DNA of 64,000 nt, taken from Nansenia antarctica (lineage: Eukaryota > Chordata > Actinopteri > Argentiniformes > Microstomatidae). This document shows positions 1-9,642 of the stretch, one piece after another; positions within the stretch are counted from its first letter, which is position 1; each line of letters opens with the position of its first letter. The stretch spans positions 22,952,816 through 23,016,815 of the forward strand of contig OZ022339.1 in NCBI GenBank assembly GCA_963989245.1, in the 5' to 3' direction. Both the position numbers and the translations under genes were made by a program. The notes beneath the pieces were generated by a model. That model saw only the letters and a program-made list of their open reading frames with translations. It was not told where the DNA came from and made no database searches.

Positions 1-153
1 CTCTCTGTCTCTCCCTTTGTCTCTCTCTCTCTCTGTCTGTCTCTCCCTTTGTCTCTCTCTCTCTCTCTGTCTCTGTCTCTCCCTCTCTCTGTCTCTCTCT
101 TCTCTCTCTGTCTGTCTCTCTCTCTCTGTGTCTCTCTCTCTGTCTGTCTGTCT

Positions 154-233
<80 letters not shown>

Positions 234-241
234 CTCTCTCC
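1..241. repeat. (CT)n microsatellite
   Basis: The first 240 bases are CT dinucleotides with interspersed CTGT and CCCT interruptions. Open Ser/Leu frames across it are consequences of the repeat. From 242 to about 780 the sequence is mostly unique, with one splice-like segment at 433..522 and nothing else recognised. Confidence 0.95.
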
Positions 242-782
242 CCCAAAAGGAAAAACACAGAACACACACTCAACTCTGATGATGAATTCCACACTGAGAC
301 TGAGAGTCTACTGTACCTCCACAAGCTAAGAATAGAGACGCTATTTGTCGAACATGGGTTAGCGGTTAAACGAGGGCTGGTGTGTGTGTGGGGTTTTAAT
401 CTTCTGCTCTGTTTATCTCTCTGTTTGCCCAGAGAGGAGAAAAGGTGTGTCACATTCCTCTCAGTGTTTCACAGGGAAGCAGCTTGTCCACAGCGGCCAG
501 GGCTGAACGTGCAGGAGAGCAGGTGAGCAGGGAGGAGAGAGAGGAGAGAGGAGAGTCAGTCGCCCCTCTGGGACTCCCTCTCTTCGGCCCTGCTAGGCAG
601 CTGCTGCCTCTGAGGCTGAGGCCAACACATCAAGGCTCTGTGTGTGTCTCTCTCTCTCTCTGTTGGAAAGCACAGTCTGTACTGAGGTGAATGGGTTCGC
701 CGCGGCTGTAGGGATGCCATGATGAAAGACTGCCCCCTAGAGGATGCAGAAGGATGAACCATGTAAACGCAGGGATAGAGAG

Positions 783-876
783 GTGTGTGTGTGTGTGTGT
801 GTGTCTGTGTGTCTGTGTAAGTAAGTAAAACTTTATTTATATAGCACCCTTCTCAGCACGAATGCACAGGGTGCTG

Positions 877-940
<64 letters not shown>
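783..940. repeat. (TG)n arrays around a retroposon tail
   Basis: Two TG runs flank a fragment at about 815..875 that resembles, in opposite orientation, the tail at 46240..46318: TAAGTAAG, then a TTTATTTATATAGCACC-type stretch. It is probably the 3' end of a LINE or SINE. Confidence 0.7.
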
Positions 941-942
<2 letters not shown>

Positions 943-967
943 CTCTAAATTCACAGCCTTAGGATTT

Positions 968-1130
968 GTTTTCAGGCAAGAGTTGTATTTATTTATTTAT
1001 TCAACCGTTATTTAAGCCAGCAGGTTCCCTGAGATTAACATCAGACCTGGCCAGGACAGCACACCACGTACATAATAATAACATTTTCCGTGGCTCAAAG
1101 ACGCTACATTATACAGGGTAACAAGTACAA
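968..1130. repeat. Dispersed repeat fragment (retroelement-tail type)
   Basis: A TTTATTTATTCAACC stretch followed by a GAGATTAA...GACCTGGCCA motif resembles a dispersed tail often seen in fish genomes. The family is not named with certainty. Confidence 0.4.
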
Positions 1131-1261
1131 GGTTACAAGTTGTGTACAGAATCTAAGTTTTCAGCTCGCCGCAGAAGGGAATGTCTGTTTACAAAAGTTT
1201 CAAACACAGATTGACGCGAGCGAGAGATGTAAACACTGCACAACAAAGATGGCTGCCGTAG

Positions 1262-1815
1262 AGACCTGGAGGCTGTAGGAGGCTGTAGGAGAGGACAGGG
1301 AGGCCAGGGAGGCTGTAGAGGCCAGGGAGGCTTTAGAGGCCAGGGAGGCTGTAAGAGGCTGTAGAGGCCAGGGAGGCTGTAGGAGGCTGTAGAGGCTGTA
1401 GGAGGCTGTAGAGGCCAGGGAGGCTGTAGGAGGTTGTAGGAGGCTGTAGAGGTTGTAGAGGCCAGGGAGGCTGTAAGAGGCTGTAGAGGCCAGGGAGGCT
1501 GTAGAGGCCAGCCAGGCTGTAGAGGCCAGGGAGGCTGTAGGAGAGGCTGTAGAGGCCAGGGAGGCTGTAGGAGAGGCTGTAGAGGCCAGGGAGGCTGTAG
1601 GAGAGGCTGTAGAGGCCAGGGAGGCTGTAGGAGAGGCTGTAGAGGCCAGGGAGGCTGTAGGAAGCTGTAGGGGAGGCTGTAGGAGAGGCTGTAGGAGGCT
1701 GTAGGAGAGGATGTAGGAGGCTGTAGGAGAGGCTGTAGGAGAGGCTGTAGAGGCCAGGGAGGCTGTAGAGGTTGTAAGAGGCTGTAGGAGGCTGGAGAGG
1801 CTGGAGGAGAGGCGC
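1262..1815. repeat. Minisatellite, GGAGGCTGTAGAGGCCAG-type
   Basis: Irregular tandem units built from GGAGGCTGTAG and AGGCCAGG blocks run for about 550 bp. The long minus-strand frame full of Leu-Gln-Pro-Pro-Trp is a by-product of the repeat and has no recognised domain. Confidence 0.9.
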
Positions 1816-1932
1816 AGGCAGAGAAGTGTTTAGTCAACATCTCCACCTTCATGACTTAGAGGCCAGTTGGAGGCTGAACTGTGACGACAGTAAATATGAG
1901 TTATTATCTGTCTGTAGAGCGTTGTCTTCTCT

Positions 1933-1936
<4 letters not shown>

Positions 1937-1968
<32 letters not shown>

Positions 1969-2095
1969 CTGTGTACAGATCCCCTGGGTGAAGGTAAGTG
2001 GGGGGTGGGGGGGCAGTGTTTACGTGGGAGGGGAGGTGAGGGGGGGGCAGTGTTTACGTGGGAGGGGAGGTGAGGGGGGGGGCAGTGTTTATGTG
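1937..2095. repeat. (TG)n and G-rich short tandem repeats
   Basis: A short TG run is followed by three copies of a G-rich unit containing GGCAGTGTTTACGTGGGAG. No gene is seen. Confidence 0.8.
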
Positions 2096-2221
2096 GGCGC
2101 TGCCATGGAGGAGTGAGTCATTCCTGTTGCTGTAGCAACCAGCCAATCGCCACACAAGTTACAACCATAATATATGGACTTCCTGTTTCAAGGACTTGAA
2201 CCAGAATACAACAGACCCAGC

Positions 2222-4320
2222 TGATCTAATATCTGACTGATTTAGTATGTAGATATCTGACTGATCTAGTATGTAGATATCTGACTGATATAGTATGTAG
2301 ATATCTGACTGATCTAGTATGTAAATATCTGACTGATCTAGTATGTAGATATCTGACTGATCTAGTATGTAAATATCTGACTGATCTAGTATGTAAATAT
2401 ATCTGAATGATCTAGTATGTACATATCTGACTGATCTAGTATGTAAATATCTGTCTGCCCTATTGAATGGGTACATATTATTAATGAGCTTGCATTAGCA
2501 AGTCCAACTCTTGATATTCTAATGACAAAATATCTGACTGATCTAGTATGGAATATCTGACTGATCTAGTATGGAATATCTGACTGATCTAGTATGTAGA
2601 TATCTGACTGATCTAGTATGTAAATATCTGACTGATCTAGTATGTAAATATCTGACTGATCGAGTATGTAAATATCTGACTGATCTAGTATGTAAATATC
2701 TGACTGATCGAGTATGTAAATATCTGACTGATCTAGTATGTAAATATCTGACTGATCTAGTATGTAAATATCTGACTGATCTAGTATGTAAATATCTGAC
2801 TGATCTAGTGTGTAAATATCTGACTGATCTAGTATGTAAATATCTGACTGATCGAGTATGTAAATATCTGACTGATCTAGTATGTAAATATCTGACTGAT
2901 CGAGTATGTAAATATCTGACTGATCTAGTATGTAAATATCTGACTGATCTAGTATGTACATATCTGACTGATCTAGTATGTAAATATCTGACTGATCTAG
3001 TATGTACATATCTGACTGATCTAGTATGTAAATATCTGACTGATCTAGTATGTACATATCTGACTGCTCTAGTATGTACATATCTGACTGATCTAGTATG
3101 TAAATATCTGACTGATCTAGTATGTACATATCTGACTGATCTAGTATGTAGATATCTGACTGATCTAGTATGTAAACATATCTGACTGATCTAGTATGTA
3201 AATATCTGTCTGCCCTATTTAATGGGTACATATTATTAATGGGCTTGCATTAGCAAGTCCAACTCTTGATATTCTAATGACAAAATATCTGACTGATCTA
3301 GTATGGAATATCTGACTGATCTAGTATGTAAATATCTGACTGATCTAGTATGTACATATCTGACTGATCTAGTATGTACATATCTGACTGATCTAGTATG
3401 TACATATCTGACTGATCTAGTATGTAAATATCTGACTGATCTAGTATGTACATATCTGACTGCTCTAGTATGTACATATCTGACTGATCTAGTATGTAAA
3501 TATCTGACTGATCTAGTATGTACATATCTGACTGATCTAGTATGTAGATATCTGACTGATCTAGTATGTAAACATATCTGACTGATCTAGTATGTAAATA
3601 TCTGTCTGCCCTATTTAATGGGTACATATTATTAATGGGCTTGCATTAGCAAGTCCAACTCTTGATATTCTAATGACAAAATATCTGACTGATCTAGTAT
3701 GGAATATCTGACTGATCTAGTATGTAAATATCTGACTGATCTAGTATGTACATATCTGACTGATCTAGTATGTACATATCTGACTGATCTAGTATGTACA
3801 TATCTGACTGATCTAGTATGTAAATATCTGACTGATCTAGTATGTACATATCTGACTGATCTAGTATGTAGATATCTGACTGATCTAGTATGTAAATATA
3901 TCTGAATGATCTAGTATGTACATATCTGACTGATCTAGTATGTAAATATCTGTCTGCCCTATTGAATGGGTACATATTATTAATGGGCTTGCATTAGCAA
4001 GTCCAACTCTTGATATTCTAATGACAAAATATCTGACTGATCTAGTATGTCAATATCTGACTGATCTAGTATGTAAATATCTGACTGATCTAGTATGTAC
4101 ATATCTGACTGATCTAGTATGTACATATCTGAATGATCTAGTATGTAAATATCTGACTGATCTAGTATGTAAATATCTGACTGATCTAGTATGTACATAT
4201 CTGACTGATCTAGTATGTAAATATCTGACTGATCTAGTATGTAAATATCTGACTGATCGAGTATGTAAATATCTGACTGATCTACTATGTTAATATCTGA
4301 CTGCCCTAATTGAATGGGTT
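2222..4320. repeat. 24-bp satellite with higher-order structure
   Basis: About 2 kb of a 24-bp unit (core ATCTGACTGATCTAGTATGT plus a variable tetramer such as AAAT, ACAT or AGAT). The arrays are divided by a conserved spacer of roughly 100 bp. The spacer motif CTGTCTGCCC, or a close variant, starts at 2451, 3206, 3602, 3950 and 4297. Because 24 is divisible by 3 and the unit has no stop in two frames, both strands are open for up to 221 codons. These are repeat artefacts, not genes. Confidence 0.95.
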
Positions 4321-4718
4321 ATGCAGATTATTGTGATAGTTATTAATGGGCTTGCATCAGCAGTAAGATATTCTAATTACTCATTTTACTTTTGCTTATT
4401 CTAATCAGTGGTCTTGCTTCAGCAGTACAGGTGCAACTCAAAAAATTTGAATATCGTGCAAAAGTTCATTTATTTCAGTAATTCAACTTTAAGGGTTAAA
4501 CTTAAATATTATATAGACTCATTACATGCAAAGTGAGATATTTCAAGCCTTTATTTGTTATAATTTGGCTGATTATGGCTTACAGCTTATGAAAACCCCA
4601 AATTAAATATCTCAGAAAATTAGAATATTGTGAAAAGGTTCAATATTGTAGGCTCAAATGTCACACTCTAATCAACCAATTATTCCAAAACGCCTGCAAA
4701 GTGTTCCTGAGCCTTTAA

Positions 4719-5066
4719 ATGGTCTCTCAGTCTGGTTCAGTAGAATTCACAATCATGGGGAAGGCTGCTGACCTGACAGTTGTGCAGAAAACCATCATCG
4801 ACACCCTCCACAAGGAGGGAAAGCCTCAAAAGGTAATTGCGAAAGAAGTTGGATGTTCGCAAAGTGCTGTATCAAAGCACATTAATAGAAAGTTAAGTGG
4901 AAGGAAAAAGTGTGGAAGAAAAAGGTGCACAAACAACAGGGATGACCACAGCCTGGAGAGGATTGTCAGGAAAAGGCCATTCAAATGTGTGGGGGAGCTT
5001 CACAAGGAGTGGACTGAGGCTGGAGTTAGTGCATCAAGAGCCACCACACACAGACGGATCCTGGAC
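4719..5066 (+). pseudogene. Tc1-like transposase, N-terminal fragment
   Basis: The frame encodes the N-terminal DNA-binding half of a Tc1-type transposase. A helix-turn-helix segment contains KEVGCSQSAVSKHI, and a second basic segment ends at HRRIL. The alternative start at codon 13 of this frame (MGKAADL) fits the family better than the first ATG. Coding stops where a LINE inserted at about 5067. It resumes at 11653..11727 (MGFKCSIPLVKPLL onward) and again after 12855. This is seen directly; the inference is that the protein was whole before the insertions. Confidence 0.9.
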
Positions 5067-5421
5067 ATTGATTGATTGATTGATTGAAAACTTTATTAGA
5101 ATGTTTGCAGAAGTAGGTACATGAAAGTACATATTACATACAAGGTCAAACTAAGAGGATAAAAACCCAAGAAAGCCACTGGCTTATTTCAATTGGGGTC
5201 CTTGATTTTCAATTCATCGTTACATGTAAGACAGACATAAGAAAAGAACTAGTACTATCTACATGATAATACAGACAAATAACTATTACTATCTACAAGA
5301 TAAACGTACATCCATCATGGGAAGAACAATACAACAAAACATAAGGTATGTACAGCGGGTAGGACAGGTGGGGACATACACCACAGGTGGGGGCGGGGGA
5401 CAAAACACAAAGTATGTACAG

Positions 5422-5728
5422 TGTTACGCTTGCCTGGCTCAGGACAAGGTGACAAAAAGGGAGACGACACATGGATAACAATAATAGGAGATTTATTAAA
5501 GTATATAATAATGAATTGAAATAATGATAACGTAAATAGTAACAACAACCCAAAAATGGCTGCTGGTCGACAAGGAAGAGACCGAGTCCATCAATTTGAC
5601 CCCCTCTTAAAGTTCCTGGGACAATCAGGATGATCACCTTCACCTGTGCCCATCAGGAACCAAGAGAGAGGGTCAACAAGACAACAGATAATTGGCGCCC
5701 ACTGGTGGTACCAGTGTGGATCGTCACA
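5422..5728 (-). repeat. 3' LTR of the Gmr1-like element
   Basis: In element orientation it starts TGTGACGATCC and ends GCGTAACA. It matches 9303..9609 base for base as far as I can read. Confidence 0.93.
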
Positions 5729-5739
5729 TCCCCCCCCTT
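5729..5739 (-). other. Polypurine tract
   Basis: Read on the minus strand, a run of A and G (TAAGGGGGGGGA) abuts the start of the 3' LTR. This is the expected plus-strand primer of an LTR retrotransposon. Confidence 0.75.
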
Positions 5740-6044
5740 AAAACAGAGGCCTACTAAAAAGGTCTCTGCTAATTTGTTTCCCAGATTACAAATAATACAA
5801 ATAATAACAATAGTTTATGGCAACAAAAAACGGTGATCTCTGCCACACAGCCTAAACGTCAAATCCCAACCTCCCCTACAACCTGCCCACCCTCCAGCAA
5901 TTCCTGGTACCTGGAAAAGCTCTATTTAAGGAGGGAGGAGCAAGAGAAAGAGAGATTAGAGACAAGAGTTTTAGACCGGCAGCATTGATTCACCTGGAAA
6001 GGCGCTGGCTCGGACTCTGCAAAGAATGCAAAAAGGTCAGGGGG

Positions 6045-8591
6045 TTATGATCTTAACAAACGACCACTGGATGGGACCCCCCTCCCACATAACATCAAAG
6101 TGCTGCAGAGCCCAAACCAGTGCCAAACAGAACCCAAACAGTAACCAAACAGTAACCAAACCATAACCAAACCATAACCAAACCATAACCAAACTCCAGG
6201 CCCACTCACATCCTCCTCCCACCCTGCTGCCACCACAGGAGTGGATGGAGATGGAGACCCCTCGTTCACTGTGGTCAACACAACCGGCTTCACCTCCAAG
6301 ACCGTATCTACTCCGGACCTAGGTGAACGAGAATAATAACATTTTGATAAGCTCAGGTGACAAAGTTGTGTAGACTTTCTACGGTTAGGAGTATCGATCA
6401 AATAATTCCGTTCGGACACCTGTCGTACAACAGAGTAGGGACCAGTAAATTTTGCTTGGAAAACTGGGTCACTCACAGAACAATCATTATGAGGAAGCCA
6501 TTGACGAACCAACACATCCTCCAAGAGAAAACAACCACTTTCAGAGCTCTCCAGCTCATCCTTAGGCTGAATCCCACTGAGCAGCAGCTTCAGCTCAGGA
6601 TCCTCCTGTTGGGCTAAAATCAACTCACTCCGAGACAAAGACGGCGGCAGATCAGGAAACTGAAAAACAGAATTGTCAGGAGTGAACTTATCAGACTCTT
6701 TACCATCATCAATTTTAGGGTCCATGCAACTCATAGCACGAGTCATGGCGCAGGCAGTAAAAACCTCAGGAAACTCCTTCACACTAAGGTCGGGTCCTGT
6801 TGGCCGTGTAAACCCAGAACTAACTACCAGAGGTGGGGGCACATCACTCCACACTCTTCCTCCAGCCAGGTTATTTCCTAAGATGACTGCCACACCCACC
6901 ACAGGCAGAGAGGGTCGAACACCAATGGTCACTACCCCCTGGACCAGATCAGAGCAAAGCTCAATTTCATGCAAGGGGACAGACAAAGTCTGCATCCCCA
7001 TCCCTCTAATCAAAACGCTGGTCCCCACACTTGACTCCTGAGAGAATGTCAAAACCGATTCCAATATAAAAGATTCTGAAGCCCCTGTATCACGAAGTAT
7101 CTGGACAGGCACTTTCTGTGGGCTTCCCACCAGAGAAACGAAACCTGTAGTAATAAACGGGCCAAAATCAGGATCCTCCTCGCTAATCTGTATGGAAGCA
7201 GAGCCCTGTAGTGCCCCCGCCAACTCAGTAGCCGCAGGTGGGCTGGATACTGAGGATGCCATCACCCCTGGTTTAAAGGGAGACCTCTCGGCAACCCCAG
7301 ACACTCTTACTGCTGCCCCACAAGCATGCACTGCAAGTGCCAACGGTCTAACAGAGCCCCCCTTCCCACTGTAGGTTTTCTTTCCTTTTAGGACAGGACA
7401 CTCCTGTTTCCAGTGACCCTTCTCAAGGCAATAATTGCATGTCGAGTTAGGATCTACTCTACTCTGACTGCCATGCTCCGACCTTGAAAAGGGGACAGAA
7501 TAACCAGGACCTTCGTTAGGGAATTGTGTACGATTTACCAATAGGTCAGTCACGTTCGGATTATGTCTACGGCTCCCCTCGCTACGAAAACGATGTTCAC
7601 CAAACTGACTTTTATTAGTCAGTACAAATTCATCTGCCAACACCGCGGCTTGACCTGCTGTTTTCACCTTGTGTTCGTTAACGTAAGTGGCAATGCGATC
7701 AGGGACAATGGTTTTAAACTGTTCCAAAATAATCAAATTTGACAGATCCTCCAGAGTATTCACCTCTACCGCCACGCACCAACGATTGAAATGGCTGGTT
7801 AGTTCTCTTACAACCTCAACATGAGTTTGTTTGTCATGTTTCTTCCATTGTCTAAACCGCTGTCTGTAAGCTTCAGGAACAAGTTCATATGCCCTAAGGA
7901 TAGCGGCCTTAACTGTATCATAATCTTTCCTCTCTCTACCATTAAGAGCAATATAAGCTTCCTGAGCTCGGCCAATAAGCACACTCTGTAGTAATGCGGT
8001 GCGGTCTGAAGTAGACCAGTCCCTATCGTCGGCAACACTCTCAAACAGTGAAAAGAATATATCAGGATCTTTTTCATTAAACTTTGGCAACAGTCTAACC
8101 ATGACAGACATATTATCCCTCTTAGAATTACTCGAATCGCCACCTCCACCGTCAGATAACTTTCCCTCAGCAATCAACTTAAGGCGCTCCCGTTCATGAG
8201 CCAATTTTTCAAACTCCAATTCCCTGTGCCTCGCACGCTCTTGTGCCTGAAACTCACGCTCTCGCGTCTGCTCTCGCGTCTGAAATTCACGCTCTTGCAT
8301 CTGAAATTTCATCTGTAATGCTAACAATTCCTTCTGTTGATCAAATGTTAACTCAGTGGACCCAGATGCAACCCCAACGGATATTTTAGGGACAGACAAT
8401 TTACCCTTTAGTATGCCCCTATTAATTAATGTATTCTGTAAAGCCTCCACTACGTCCTGTTTCTTTGCTCGGCCTTTCACCACCTCAAGCTTAACCTCAT
8501 AATGTTCAGCAACCTTCCACAGTTGTTCTTTCGTTAACTGTAACAATCCATCGACCGACGGAGCTGCCACAAACTCCTCAAAAACATCCAT
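6045..8591 (-). CDS. Gag-protease-integrase-remnant polyprotein of LTR element
   Basis: An 848-residue open frame. Residues about 90-150 form an Arg/Glu-rich coiled coil. About 160-330 is a SCAN-like capsid region (motifs PEAYRQRFRQW and LIILEQFKTIVP). A CCHC zinc knuckle CNYCLEKGHWKQEC lies near 390. An aspartic protease segment with DTGAS lies near 500. The frame then passes into a short pre-integrase piece (QQEDPELKLL) and an integrase tail (GPYSVV). The polymerase and catalytic integrase are gone, yet the frame stays open. SCAN-like Gag is known from Gmr1-type Ty3 elements. It could make virus-like particles but needs enzymes in trans (inference). Confidence 0.85.
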   Translation of the reverse strand: MDVFEEFVAAPSVDGLLQLTKEQLWKVAEHYEVKLEVVKGRAKKQDVVEALQNTLINRGILKGKLSVPKISVGVASGSTELTFDQQKELLALQMKFQMQEREFQTREQTREREFQAQERARHRELEFEKLAHERERLKLIAEGKLSDGGGGDSSNSKRDNMSVMVRLLPKFNEKDPDIFFSLFESVADDRDWSTSDRTALLQSVLIGRAQEAYIALNGRERKDYDTVKAAILRAYELVPEAYRQRFRQWKKHDKQTHVEVVRELTSHFNRWCVAVEVNTLEDLSNLIILEQFKTIVPDRIATYVNEHKVKTAGQAAVLADEFVLTNKSQFGEHRFRSEGSRRHNPNVTDLLVNRTQFPNEGPGYSVPFSRSEHGSQSRVDPNSTCNYCLEKGHWKQECPVLKGKKTYSGKGGSVRPLALAVHACGAAVRVSGVAERSPFKPGVMASSVSSPPAATELAGALQGSASIQISEEDPDFGPFITTGFVSLVGSPQKVPVQILRDTGASESFILESVLTFSQESSVGTSVLIRGMGMQTLSVPLHEIELCSDLVQGVVTIGVRPSLPVVGVAVILGNNLAGGRVWSDVPPPLVVSSGFTRPTGPDLSVKEFPEVFTACAMTRAMSCMDPKIDDGKESDKFTPDNSVFQFPDLPPSLSRSELILAQQEDPELKLLLSGIQPKDELESSESGCFLLEDVLVRQWLPHNDCSVSDPVFQAKFTGPYSVVRQVSERNYLIDTPNRRKSTQLCHLSLSKCYYSRSPRSGVDTVLEVKPVVLTTVNEGSPSPSTPVVAAGWEEDVSGPGVWLWFGYGLVMVWLLFGYCLGSVWHWFGLCSTLMLCGRGVPSSGRLLRS

Positions 8592-9281
8592 AACTCAATA
8601 TAATCAAATAACCAATATTAACCAACCCTAACAAACGGGAATCTCCCCTCCTATTACAAACTCCTCCTATAAACTACTCCCATATCAGCCATAATCTTCA
8701 GCCCATTTAAAGCGAGTAACTGTGCACACATACAAAACAGAAAAGTAACTAACATACTTCGTAAGAGCTGCCCCGCATCTAACTCAGTAATGACTGACTA
8801 ACCACTCAGCTAGTCTTCAGTGCGTTCACATGCAACTCTTCCACCAAGCAAATGCCTGGTGGCGCCCCCGCGTTCAACACACCAAAAATAACAAACGAAA
8901 ACAATAAACAAGCGTTAAGCGCTTCTACTCCTAGCACGGGGGTTCACGTATAGCTCTGATGGTATCTAAACCACCCGCCCTACCTATCCTTCTCTGCTTT
9001 GCATAGAACACAGCACTCACCAAACTCCAGCCGAAGATCACAGCCAATACCAAGAGTTACGTCCTTGTCAGCACAGTCGGACGGCCAGCTCCCCCTCGTC
9101 ACCAGCACCCAAACCAACGTACCAAATATACTAAACAATACATTACATCCAATCCAACCAAAACCCAATAACTATAAACAATAACCATGCGGGTCTCCCA
9201 ATATAGAGTTGGACAAATCCAACAATCCAATCCCGAATATCAACTATGAAAAGGGAGAGAATATTGCTCTCACCAAATTCA
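8592..9281 (-). other. Leader region of the LTR element
   Basis: The 690 bp between the primer-binding site and the Gag start hold no long frame. This is the expected position of the untranslated leader and packaging signal. No particular structure is identified. Confidence 0.5.
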
Positions 9282-9299
9282 ATCCCGGACGAGCCCCCA
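9282..9299 (-). other. tRNA-Pro-type primer-binding site
   Basis: The minus strand reads TGGGGGCTCGTCCGGGAT three bases inside the 5' LTR. It is complementary to the 3' end of vertebrate tRNA-Pro, a primer used by many retroelements. Confidence 0.88.
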
Positions 9300-9302
9300 A
9301 TT

Positions 9303-9609
9303 TGTTACGCTTGCCTGGCTCAGGACAAGGTGACAAAAAGGGAGACGACACATGGATAACAATAATAGGAGATTTATTAAAGTATATAATAATGAATTGA
9401 AATAATGATAACGTAAATAGTAACAACAACCCAAAAATGGCTGCTGGTCGACAAGGAAGAGACCGAGTCCATCAATTTGACCCCCTCTTAAAGTTCCTGG
9501 GACAATCAGGATGATCACCTTCACCTGTGCCCATCAGGAACCAAGAGAGAGGGTCAACAAGACAACAGATAATTGGCGCCCACTGGTGGTACCAGTGTGG
9601 ATCGTCACA
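9303..9609 (-). repeat. 5' LTR of the Gmr1-like element
   Basis: The second 307-bp LTR copy, apparently identical to 5422..5728, which indicates a recent insertion or recent gene conversion. Confidence 0.93.
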
Positions 9610-9642
9610 GGGTAGTTCAGGTCTTTTAATCTGATTTTTGTT

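Larger units (their letters stand above)
5422..9609 (-). mobile_element. Gmr1-like Ty3/Gypsy LTR retrotransposon, non-autonomous
   Basis: Two 307-bp LTRs at 5422..5728 and 9303..9609 appear identical by reading. Minus-strand orientation is set by a primer-binding site at 9282..9299 and a polypurine tract at 5729..5739. The interior has one 848-codon frame with Gag, protease and fragments of integrase. Reverse transcriptase, RNase H and the integrase core are not seen. No clear target-site duplication was found: the flanks read GTACAG on the left and GGGTAG on the right. Confidence 0.92.

Noticed and set aside
2222..4300. Regular 24-bp repeats resembling a CRISPR array
   Set aside because: Units are directly adjacent with no unique spacers, and the context is a vertebrate genome.
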